Source of the DNA: Ignavibacteriota bacterium
GTDB lineage: Bacteria > Bacteroidota > Ignavibacteria > UBA10030 > UBA6906
Length of the DNA: 42,498 nucleotides
NCBI GenBank assembly: GCA_003158475.1
Contig: PMJR01000094.1
Coordinates: forward strand, 37,529 to 80,026
Direction: 5' to 3'
Shown: piece after piece, positions 9,701-17,032 of the stretch
Layout: the number at the start of each line of letters is the position of its first letter
How positions within the stretch are numbered: position 1 is the first letter of the stretch
Notes under the pieces: generated by a model
Told to the model about the DNA's origin: nothing
The model's input: the letters and a program-made list of their open reading frames with translations, nothing else
Database searches by the model: none
Made by a program: the position numbers and the translations under genes

Positions 9701-11318
9701 AAAATCGGGTGAAGACACCGCCCGGAAGGAAATGAACCTCCACGTTCTCGCCCACGGGGTCCAGATAAACATACTGGAGCCCCTGCTTCATACGTTCAAA
9801 GACCTGTCGGGGCTGATGACGTGCGACCTCAATCTGACCGGGCCCATGAATGGGCCGACCTACACCGGCACGCTGGGGATCTCGCAGTGTTCGTTCTTCT
9901 TCCTGCCGAACAACATCCGGTACACGCTTGAGGGGACATTCAGGCCCGGGGGGGAACGGATCAGTGTCCTCGACTGCACGGTACGAAACGTCCCCGAGGA
10001 CGTGCGTGGGGGGAGGGAGGGGATCCTGCACCTCGGCGGCGATTTTTCTCTCCGCGATCTGCGTCCCGGCGACTTTAACCTGACCGCCGCCGGCAGGCTC
10101 CTGGTCGTTAAGGAGACTACCGAAAAATCCTCTCTTGGAGTCTACGGTGATCTCTTCGTCGAGATCGGCCCCGGGCCTCTTCAGTTCACGGGAGAAATCG
10201 AGAACTCCCTCCTGAAGGGCTCGCTCAGTGTCGGGAATTCCACGCTGATCTTCCCGCCCGCACAGTCAAACGTCAAGGAAGAATCCCCGGAGTCCGTCCG
10301 GCTCGTGTTTGTGAATGACACGCTCAGGGTGACACGGAGGCCCGAACGCTCCGCCGCTGCAAAATACTTTGCCGACACATCGGGGAGCGCGGCATCTGCA
10401 GCGACAGGGGAGAAGAAAACAAAATCGTTCATGGACGGCCTTGGGTACGATCTCGATATCGATGCAAGCGGCGGGAACACCGAAATCCGCATGATATTCG
10501 ATCCTGCGACGAGCGAAGAGCTCGTGGCCGCAATTGACGGCAGGTTCACGATCACAGGCGACGGAAAGCGCTGGACGGGGGAACTGACCATCAACCGTGC
10601 GTACTACAACTTCTTCAAGCGGTTCGATGCGACCGGCAGCATTCGCTACACGGGGGATTTTCTGAATCCCGAGCTGAACATCAACGCGACGTACCAGGCG
10701 ACGCGGACGGTTCAGGATACCTCGGCCTCTTCCCCGCCGCAACGGTCGGAAAAGGTCATTGTCACACTCAAGATCAGCGGGACCCGCAAGGCCCCCAAGG
10801 TCGAATTCGGGATGACGATCAACGATGTCGATTACTACAACTACAGCGGGACGACATCGCATGATCTGCAGACCGACGCGATCTCCTTTATCGTTGCGGG
10901 GAACTTCCCGCTCAACGCTAATCAGAGAAGCGACCTCACCACCCAGGCCCAGTCGATGGCCCTGAACACCACACTCACCGGTGCGTCGTCCGTGCTTACG
11001 GAAAAGTTCTCGGCCTTCCTCAGACGGCAGACGGGAATCGATGTCAACGTCGAACTGAACGTCGCCGGAAGGGAAGCCACCGAACTCCGTCTGAGCGGCA
11101 CAGCCTGGAACGGCTACTGGCGGTACGGGGGGACCATCCTCAACGATCCCCTCGCCAATGCAAACGTCAGCATCCTCTACTCGTTCGGGACAATATTCGA
11201 CAACCCCACACTGCGCAATCTCATGTTCGAGCTTGAACGCCACGTCGAGCCATCCGTCATCACCAACGACCTCAAGCGGATCAACTCCGCCAGGGTCTTT
11301 TACCGTTTTTCATTCTAA
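6780..11318 (+). CDS. tamB: TamB/AsmA-like translocation and assembly protein (DUF490 C-terminal domain)
   Basis: The 1512-residue protein has one N-terminal membrane anchor (about 6-27: IALYLLIGIPLFIGVIIAI), then a very long run of alternating beta-strand sequence, expected to form the hydrophobic groove of TamB. It ends with the DUF490 domain (about 1170-1512), with phrases such as ELTINRAYYNFF, GNFPLNANQ, NVSILYSF and a final YRFSF. TamB bridges inner and outer membrane and helps move phospholipids and assemble some outer-membrane proteins. GTG at 6780 is preferred because GGGGAG (6766-6771) stands eight bases before it and the anchor follows at once; GTG at 6771 is possible. E. coli TamB has 1259 residues, so this is on the long side. 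No TamA with POTRA domains is seen here, but an Omp85-like barrel is encoded two genes downstream. Confidence 0.9.
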   Translation: MRKIRTIALYLLIGIPLFIGVIIAITQTQIFRDRLRAAALSELDSLLNGEVHIGRLDGDLITGITIDSISIDVNDGPFLRIPRLEIAYNFFALPGKTIAIRKLTLTRPEIHFSRARGGRWNLADLLRRRSPDTTASKPFDWVIDVQRLEILDGTVSLLDSLSLADEHHGEVKGGAVEYHAFTLEGVNLVLAANIRRDRQRVVIASCSFSSAAPDFRLKLLCGVFSLSPGEARVDSMRIITGKTNLSLDASIKDIDLLGGIVLRNLKAAPVELSLRARPIDLDELKSFLDPLEFLSGAAEITLQAAGPFGDLDVRKLDLRFGKSSLFLRGSISNLHDPGRVALNVKVTESTVDGTDVQALLPGLDLPDLTPLGTTTLNLEYEGTPADIRTKFLVETAAGKVQSSGLRLTVGGPSVLGYDGTILFRKLDLGRALADEGLKSNLNGTLVVRGKGVTVRGLASVMDLTIDSSSFRGLPLMRTQVTLQGAGGRISGGTKISLGDMQAELTGDVQQATGKDPAFHLEGDVSSLNLENVLHDSSYNSDITMKLKVQGSGSSWGTVNGDVTVDLSSSRYRDYTLDQGVVHLMLDQKDSLNKRLQFESNIADLTLTGAFDLKYMANLARFEAASLRGAIVGRIALIDPSFQAGFNRADLDASARPLILGPRHLDAHYILHVKDLEPLSSAAGSTSFDGTGLLTGTVRGGYDGLALTSEAVLEDFFYGKADAGMLIEDGRVRLDVSGLAPEFPLKGASVHLEASAGKVHVNRNTLDSLDVTVTYGNERASFATRAIFNNVYRLGSTGSAHVDENSFSIFPSTLDIAYRDFLWRADSGAALRVNHVGAGLTGLILRRDSQSVAVNMNLGQGRTFDASVEGKNLDLEGLKHLLGGEEAPGEVKTFTGTARLSAKGSGTLSDPEMNASVEADSVTFRSLPFGRIMSDLRYRDGTIDGHVRVVEPGKPAETTPIMTIDGTLPVDLRLEKSGEDTARKEMNLHVLAHGVQINILEPLLHTFKDLSGLMTCDLNLTGPMNGPTYTGTLGISQCSFFFLPNNIRYTLEGTFRPGGERISVLDCTVRNVPEDVRGGREGILHLGGDFSLRDLRPGDFNLTAAGRLLVVKETTEKSSLGVYGDLFVEIGPGPLQFTGEIENSLLKGSLSVGNSTLIFPPAQSNVKEESPESVRLVFVNDTLRVTRRPERSAAAKYFADTSGSAASAATGEKKTKSFMDGLGYDLDIDASGGNTEIRMIFDPATSEELVAAIDGRFTITGDGKRWTGELTINRAYYNFFKRFDATGSIRYTGDFLNPELNINATYQATRTVQDTSASSPPQRSEKVIVTLKISGTRKAPKVEFGMTINDVDYYNYSGTTSHDLQTDAISFIVAGNFPLNANQRSDLTTQAQSMALNTTLTGASSVLTEKFSAFLRRQTGIDVNVELNVAGREATELRLSGTAWNGYWRYGGTILNDPLANANVSILYSFGTIFDNPTLRNLMFELERHVEPSVITNDLKRINSARVFYRFSF

Positions 11319-11333
11319 GAGGAGACGCACATC
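11319..11333 (+). promoter_or_regulatory. Strong ribosome site placed on an ATC codon (RNase R start)
   Basis: GAGGAG (11319-11324) directly follows the tamB stop codon and lies six bases before ATC (11331-11333), the ideal spacing for a start. No ATG, GTG or TTG exists in the rnr frame between the tamB stop (11316-11318) and ATG 11454. The site therefore decides the start of RNase R. Confidence 0.7.
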
Positions 11334-13496
11334 GCACAGATCAAGCAACGGGTCCTCGCTTACCTCACGTCGCACGCCGCCGCGGTCACGGTCAAGGACC
11401 TCGCCAGGCACATCAAGGTCAAAGGGAAGGATGAGTTCCGCGCCCTTCGTGACATGATGGACGAGCTCGAACGGAAAGGGATCGTCACGGCTGACGATCA
11501 GGGGAAGTTCACCTACAGCCGCCGGAAGGAGAAACGGGAGAACGGGGGAAAGACGTCCAGCCGCATCAGGGGGACGCTCTTCATGACGCGCCGCGGATTC
11601 GGGTTCGTCGCAATCGAAGGGACCGACGAAGAAATCTACATCGCACCGAAATATCTTCACACCGCACTCCACAGTGATGTCGTGGAGGTCGTGCAGTTCG
11701 CCGGCCGGGCCGGCCGCGGCGGCCGGGGGAAAGGGCGTGAGGATGACAGGGCCGAAGGGGAAGTGGTCGCCATACTCGAGCGCAAGATCACGACCGTCAC
11801 CGGGCGCCTGGAAGCGGGGAGGTCGTCGTTTTTTGTCGTCCCCGATGACGAGCGCATCGCGCGCGATATCTATGTTGCGCGCGAGGACTCGCTCGGGGCA
11901 AAGCCCGGCGACAAGGTCGTCGTCCGTCTCCTCGAGTGGACCGACGAACACCTGAACCCGGAGGGGCAGATCACGGAAATACTGGGGACGGCCGGTGACG
12001 CGCGCGTGGAGGTTCTCAGCGTCGCGCGCACGTTCGGTCTTCCGGCGCATTTTCCGCCGGCGGCGGAAAATGAAGCCGCTGCGCTCAATGCCACAATATC
12101 GGGGGAGGAGATACGGGGCCGGATCGACTGCCGCCGCATCACGTGCGTCACCATCGACCCCGAGGACGCGAAGGATTTTGACGACGCGGTGTCGTACGAG
12201 CCGCTTCCGGGCGGGAGCGCCCGACTGGGCGTCCACATCGCCGACGTGAGCCACTACGTGCGTCCGGGGACGGCGCTCGATGCCGAAGCGTATGCGCGGG
12301 GGACGAGCGTCTACATGGTCAACGAAGTCGTCCCGATGCTCCCGGAGCGTCTCTCGAACGACCTTTGCAGCCTGAGAGCGGATGTCGACCGGCTGACATA
12401 CAGTGCTTTCATGGACATCGCTCCGGACGGTGCGGTCGAGCGGTACTCCATAGGCAAGAGCGTCATACACAGCGCCCGCCGGTTCAGTTACGAAGAGGTC
12501 CAGAAGGTGATCGATTCGGGGAAGGGAGAGCATGCAGAGATCATTCTCCCCCTGTTCGATCTCTCACGCGTGTTGTTGAAACGGAGGAGGAAAAACGGAA
12601 GCCTCGATTTCGACACAGGCGAGGCGAAGTTCCAGTTCGACGCGGAAGGGCTCCCATCGCGCATCATCAAGAAGATCCGGCTGGATGCACACCGGCTCAT
12701 CGAGGAGTGCATGCTCCTTGCAAATCAGACGGTCGCCCGCCACATCGGCGCGCAGAAAAAGGAAACTGAGGTGAAGCCCTTTTTGTACCGCGTTCACGAC
12801 CTTCCCGACCCGGTGAAACTTCAGGAGCTCGCCGGCTTCGTCAAACAGTTCGGGTACTCTCTGGAGGCGAAGAACGGCGTCTCCTCCCGTGAGCTGCAGA
12901 AGCTTCTTGACAGGGTGGAAGGTTCCGAAGTGGAAAACGTCATCAACGAAGTAGCGCTCCGCTGCATGGCCAAAGCGGTATATGCGACCAGGAACATCGG
13001 CCACTACGGGCTGGCATTCACGCACTACACGCACTTCACATCCCCGATCAGGCGATATCCCGACCTCGTTGTCCATCGTCTTCTGGAAGAGTACGGGAAG
13101 GGCGTCACCGGGACGCGCCTCGAGGAGATCCGGAAGGGGCTTCCCGACATCGCCCGCCAGTCCTCAGAACGGGAGAGACGTGCCAACGACGCGGAACGGG
13201 CTTCGGTGAAGGTGATGCAGGTCGAATACATGAAGCGCCACGTAGGGGATGAGTTTGGCGGCGTCGTCACGGGGGTCACGAATTTCGGCATTTTTGTTGA
13301 AATCAGCGACCTTCTCGTCGAGGGGATGATCCCGGTTCGGGAGCTCTCGGACGACTATTACGTCTTTGACGAAAAGCACTATTCGCTCCGCGGGCGTTCA
13401 CTCGGCAAGGTGTACCGGCTGGGGGACCCCCTCCGTATCAAGGTCCTCTCCGTCAACGCGGCTGGGCGAAGGATCGATTTCGCAATTGTTCCGTAA
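11331..13496 (+). CDS. rnr: Ribonuclease R, 3'-5' exoribonuclease, apparent AUC start
   Basis: RNase R degrades structured RNA from the 3' end in the cytosol. With the start at ATC 11331 it has 721 residues: a winged-helix N domain (about 1-55: IKQRVLAYL, VTVKDLARHIK, ELERKGIV), cold-shock domains (about 80-220: GTLFMTRRGFGFV), the RNB catalytic domain and a C-terminal S1 domain (about 640-720: GGVVTGVTNFGIFVEI). The RNB motif DPEDAKDFDD (276-285) supplies the four metal-binding Asp residues (276, 282, 284, 285), and HFTSPIRRYPDLVVHR is also present. Starting at the first ATG (11454) would remove 41 residues and cut the winged helix in half, although the upstream codons read as good protein. 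ATC may be a true non-AUG start or a one-base error for ATG. The gene follows tamB by 12 bases. Confidence 0.9.
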   Translation: MAQIKQRVLAYLTSHAAAVTVKDLARHIKVKGKDEFRALRDMMDELERKGIVTADDQGKFTYSRRKEKRENGGKTSSRIRGTLFMTRRGFGFVAIEGTDEEIYIAPKYLHTALHSDVVEVVQFAGRAGRGGRGKGREDDRAEGEVVAILERKITTVTGRLEAGRSSFFVVPDDERIARDIYVAREDSLGAKPGDKVVVRLLEWTDEHLNPEGQITEILGTAGDARVEVLSVARTFGLPAHFPPAAENEAAALNATISGEEIRGRIDCRRITCVTIDPEDAKDFDDAVSYEPLPGGSARLGVHIADVSHYVRPGTALDAEAYARGTSVYMVNEVVPMLPERLSNDLCSLRADVDRLTYSAFMDIAPDGAVERYSIGKSVIHSARRFSYEEVQKVIDSGKGEHAEIILPLFDLSRVLLKRRRKNGSLDFDTGEAKFQFDAEGLPSRIIKKIRLDAHRLIEECMLLANQTVARHIGAQKKETEVKPFLYRVHDLPDPVKLQELAGFVKQFGYSLEAKNGVSSRELQKLLDRVEGSEVENVINEVALRCMAKAVYATRNIGHYGLAFTHYTHFTSPIRRYPDLVVHRLLEEYGKGVTGTRLEEIRKGLPDIARQSSERERRANDAERASVKVMQVEYMKRHVGDEFGGVVTGVTNFGIFVEISDLLVEGMIPVRELSDDYYVFDEKHYSLRGRSLGKVYRLGDPLRIKVLSVNAAGRRIDFAIVP

Positions 13497-13610
13497 GGGT
13501 GTACCGTCGGGGCGTACTGCAGAGAGGTCCCGTAGTGGAGCCTTTTCCGCCGCGAATGTGTTAAACCATTAACGGATGTCGGGTGTTTAATACAGGGGAT
13601 CCCCGCCTGT

Positions 13611-13640
13611 TTGCTTCATCTTCGGGATTTTTCATACATT
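13611..13640 (+). promoter_or_regulatory. Possible promoter of the peptidase-propeller-barrel gene (TTGCTT-18-TACATT)
   Basis: TTGCTT (13611-13616) and TACATT (13635-13640) are 18 bases apart in the 206-base gap after rnr. The gap also has a small perfect inverted repeat GTTAA-acca-TTAAC (13560-13573), a possible regulator site. The transcript would carry a leader of about 55 bases ending in a GAGGGGAG-like ribosome site before ATG 13703. Confidence 0.35.
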
Positions 13641-13702
13641 GAAAGCGGACGATCCCCGCTTCATCTCTGGCGGCACGGGGACATTCATCGAGCGAGGGGA
13701 GT

Positions 13703-16700
13703 ATGAAACTGTTCGAGCGGGGCGTTGTACGCTGGGCCGCTGCCCTTTTCCTGTGCGTGTGTGCAACCGGGGCCTCCCGGGCTCAGGAAGAGCAGTTCGG
13801 GAAGAACAAGGTGCAGTACACGCGGTTCCGCTGGTCGTATATACAGTCGGATCATTTCGACATCTACTTCTCCGACGGAGGACAATACCTGGCGGAATTC
13901 ACCGCCACAGCCGCCGAGTCTGCCTACGCATCGCTCAGCAAGTCATTCCGCTACCAGCTCGTGAACCGTGTTCCCATCATCGTGTACAACTCGCACAACG
14001 ATTTCCAGCAGACGAATGTCGTGAGCGAATACCTTGAAGAGGGGATCGGCGGGGTCACGGAGCTTTTCAAGAACCGAGTCATCCTTCCGTTCGAAGGGGA
14101 GTACAGCAAGTTTCGTCACGTCATCCACCACGAGCTATCGCATGCCGTCCTCAACGACATGTTCTACGGCGGATCCATCCAGTCGATAATCTCGAACAAC
14201 ATCACGCTCCAGCTCCCCCTCTGGTTCAACGAGGGACTTGCGGAGTACGAAGCGCTGAAATGGGACACCGATTCCGACATGTTCCTCCGCGACGCCACGG
14301 TGCACGAATATCTTCCGCCAATCAGCCAGCTCTACGGGTATTTCGCTTACCGGGGGGGCCAGTCGCTCTGGTGGTACATCGCGGGAAAATACGGGGAACA
14401 GAAGGTGGGGGAGATCCTGAACCGGATCAAGAGCACGAGAAGCGTGGAAGGCGGATTCCGGGGATCCCTCGGTCTCACCCTGGAGGAGCTGAACGAGAGA
14501 TGGCAGAAGGAGATGAAGGTTATCTACTGGCCCGACATCGCCAGGCGCGAAGAGCCCGCAGATTACTCCCGGCGTCTGACGGACACGCGGAAAGACGGAT
14601 CGTTCTACAACACCAGTCCCGCCATCTCCCCTCAGGGGGACAAGGTCGCGTTCATCTCGAACCGGAATGAGTATTTCGATGTCTTCATTATGAACGCCAC
14701 GGATGGGAGCATCATCCAGAAGCTCGTGAACGGGCAGACTACGAACAACTTTGAAGAACTTCACCTTCTCACCCCGGGGATAAGCTGGTCACCCGACGGC
14801 AAGCGGATCGCGATCGCAAGCAAAGCCGGAGAACAGGATGCGATATTCCTGATCGACGTTGCCAGCGGCGAGCAGGAACAGCTGTCATTCGACCTGGCCG
14901 GGATTTTTTCGATCGACTGGTCACCGAAGGGGGACGCGATCGCATTTGTCGGGAACACGCCGAGCCAGTCCGATATATTCGTATACAACCTCAGGACAAA
15001 GAAGCTTGTCAACCTGACCGATGACATCTACAGTGACGAACGTCCTGCCTGGTCCCCCGATGGAAAGAAGCTCTACTTCTCCTCGGATCGCGGGGATGTG
15101 GTCTCGCATGACTCCACCGACATCCGCTTTCACGACTACAGCAGCTACGACATCTATTCGATCGACGTTGCCACCCGGAACATCGAGCGTTTCACCGACT
15201 GGTCCCGAAGCAACCAGGGCTCGCCGGTGGTATCGCCCGACGGGAAGAAGATTCTCTTCGTGTCCGACCGGAACGGCATCAACAACATCTACGAGCTGAA
15301 CCTGGACACGAAGAAATGGCGCCCGATCACCAATTCGCTGAGCGGCGTGTACCAGCTCTCGCTCTCGCACGACGGGAGCAAGATGGTCTTCTCGTCCCTT
15401 ATCAACGGCGGCTTCAACATTTTCCTGATGAGGAGCCCGTTCGACCGCGACATCAAGATGGCCGAACTGGAGCCGACCGAGTATTTCAAGGTGCTCTACC
15501 CGCCCGCGAAGGAGCAGGAGAAAGAGAAAGCCGTGGTGACGAAATCAGTGGCCGCCCGGCGCGACAGTTCGGCGATCCTGCAGGGTGGGGTCGTGCTTTC
15601 CGATACACTGCTTCCCCTCGCCTCGGGGAATCCCGCCGGCGAGACCCGTGACACCGTGCAGGTCGCGGGGAAACCTGCCGCAGCCGTGGACTCGGCGATG
15701 TACGGAAAAGACGTGCAGATCGACTTCAGCAGTTATGTGTTCAAGGAAACATTTACCGACGTGGTGCCGAAGGACTCGACGATCCAGAAAATGCCAAAGA
15801 TCACCGAGAACCTCGACAAGGAGGGGCACTACAGGATCAACAAGTACAAGCTCAATTTTACGCCGGACATTGTCTACGGTAATGCGGGCTACGACACATT
15901 CTACGGCGTGACCGGCTCCACGATCATGGCCTTCAGTGATCTGATGGGAGACCATCAGATCATATTCTCGACGAACCTGCTTCTCGACCTGAAGAACAGC
16001 GACTTCGCGCTTCAGTACTACTACCTTCCCAATCGCATGGATTTCGGCATCGGGGGATTCCACAGTGCGCGCTTCATCGCGCTCCTCGATCAGTACGGGG
16101 GGAGCATCTACCGCTTTCAGACGTACGGCGCCGCGCTCTCAGCGATGTACCCGTTCGACCGGTTCGACCGCCTAGAGATGGCCCTGAACTGGTTTACAAT
16201 TTCCAAGGAGAACATGGAAGTCACGGATGCGCCCGCCGAGAACCTCACGGTGCTTGTGCCTCAACTCTCCTATGTCCACGACACATCGCTCTGGGGATAC
16301 ACGGCGCCGATGCTGGGCTCGCGCTACAAGTTCATGCTGTTCGGAACGCCCAAATTCGGCCTGAGCGGGATAAGTTTCCTCAACGTTACGGGGGACTACC
16401 GGACGTACCTCCGCCTCGGACGCAACTACAGCATCGCGTTCCGCCTGGCGGGAGGAGGGAGCTTCGGCGGGAATCCCCAGAAGTTCATCGTCGGGGGGAC
16501 GTCCAACTGGATCAACAGGACATTCACCAACGACTACATCCCGTTGACGAACGCTTCGGACTACATCTTCCTCCAGGCGGGTGTCCCGCTGCGTGGATAC
16601 GACTACAACGCTCAGATCGGTTCGCACTATGGCCTGTTCAACTTTGAGCTCCGCTATCCTCTCTTCGCATTCCTTCAGGCAGGACCCCTGCCGATCGGAC

Positions 16701-16945
16701 TTCAGAGCATTGCGGGCGTCATGTTCTTCGATATGGGTTCGGCGTGGGACAGGGGGCGGGATTATGTGGCCTTCACGCATGACGAGAACGGCAGTCTCGT
16801 TTCCCGCGATCTGCTCATGGGGATGGGGACCGGCGCGCGGATATTCTTCCTTGCCTTCCTCGTCCGGTTCGATATCGCCTGGGCCTGGGACGTTCACTCC
16901 TTCTCCCCGCCCAAATATTACTTCTCACTCGGCACAGATTTCTAG
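13703..16945 (+). CDS. Outer-membrane protein fusing zinc-peptidase, TolB-like propeller and Omp85-like barrel
   Basis: The 1080-residue protein starts with a signal peptide (about 1-28, ending ASRAQ). A gluzincin-type peptidase domain (about 40-285) has HELSH (HExxH, 143-147) and, 29 residues later, NEGLAEY, with Glu177 the likely third zinc ligand, as in the peptidase-MA family. From about 300 to 580 run repeated PD40/TolB-type blades (SPDGKRIAIAS, WSPDGKKLYFSSDRG, SPDGKKILFVSDRNG). After a linker (about 590-700) comes a beta-barrel like the Omp85/D15 surface-antigen domain: RGYDYN, FNFELRYPLF, FFDMGSAWD and a terminal FSLGTDF. The barrel would sit in the outer membrane with the propeller and protease probably in the periplasm. 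Related proteins occur in Bacteroidota-type genomes, but I know of no assigned function. It lacks recognisable POTRA domains. It could process or assemble surface proteins. Confidence 0.85.
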   Translation: MKLFERGVVRWAAALFLCVCATGASRAQEEQFGKNKVQYTRFRWSYIQSDHFDIYFSDGGQYLAEFTATAAESAYASLSKSFRYQLVNRVPIIVYNSHNDFQQTNVVSEYLEEGIGGVTELFKNRVILPFEGEYSKFRHVIHHELSHAVLNDMFYGGSIQSIISNNITLQLPLWFNEGLAEYEALKWDTDSDMFLRDATVHEYLPPISQLYGYFAYRGGQSLWWYIAGKYGEQKVGEILNRIKSTRSVEGGFRGSLGLTLEELNERWQKEMKVIYWPDIARREEPADYSRRLTDTRKDGSFYNTSPAISPQGDKVAFISNRNEYFDVFIMNATDGSIIQKLVNGQTTNNFEELHLLTPGISWSPDGKRIAIASKAGEQDAIFLIDVASGEQEQLSFDLAGIFSIDWSPKGDAIAFVGNTPSQSDIFVYNLRTKKLVNLTDDIYSDERPAWSPDGKKLYFSSDRGDVVSHDSTDIRFHDYSSYDIYSIDVATRNIERFTDWSRSNQGSPVVSPDGKKILFVSDRNGINNIYELNLDTKKWRPITNSLSGVYQLSLSHDGSKMVFSSLINGGFNIFLMRSPFDRDIKMAELEPTEYFKVLYPPAKEQEKEKAVVTKSVAARRDSSAILQGGVVLSDTLLPLASGNPAGETRDTVQVAGKPAAAVDSAMYGKDVQIDFSSYVFKETFTDVVPKDSTIQKMPKITENLDKEGHYRINKYKLNFTPDIVYGNAGYDTFYGVTGSTIMAFSDLMGDHQIIFSTNLLLDLKNSDFALQYYYLPNRMDFGIGGFHSARFIALLDQYGGSIYRFQTYGAALSAMYPFDRFDRLEMALNWFTISKENMEVTDAPAENLTVLVPQLSYVHDTSLWGYTAPMLGSRYKFMLFGTPKFGLSGISFLNVTGDYRTYLRLGRNYSIAFRLAGGGSFGGNPQKFIVGGTSNWINRTFTNDYIPLTNASDYIFLQAGVPLRGYDYNAQIGSHYGLFNFELRYPLFAFLQAGPLPIGLQSIAGVMFFDMGSAWDRGRDYVAFTHDENGSLVSRDLLMGMGTGARIFFLAFLVRFDIAWAWDVHSFSPPKYYFSLGTDF

Positions 16946-17032
16946 CACCTGCCATCCGGGGAAACGAAAGCGCTTCTCGTTATCTCAACGGGGAGCTCTT
17001 TCTGCGACACGGCAATCCTCGTCGATTCAATC

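Noticed and set aside
6806-10031. Two long minus-strand frames (about 518 and 530 codons) inside the tamB-like gene
   Set aside because: Both are rich in Arg, Pro and Ser with no motif. High GC keeps antisense frames open; the + frame has the signal anchor and DUF490 end.
11310-12533. Minus-strand frame of about 400 codons opposite RNase R
   Set aside because: Opposite a catalytic domain with all its motifs; no conserved residues in its own translation.
13593-13609. Near-palindrome around GGGGATCCCC after rnr as a terminator
   Set aside because: The outer stem is only four pairs, the inner palindrome has no loop and no U-run follows; it also touches the likely -35 box of the next gene.
16946-17032. 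Terminator between the convergent peptidase-barrel and kinase genes
   Set aside because: Only an imperfect seven-pair hairpin with a bulge (around CGAAAGCGCTTCTCG) was seen; too weak to call.
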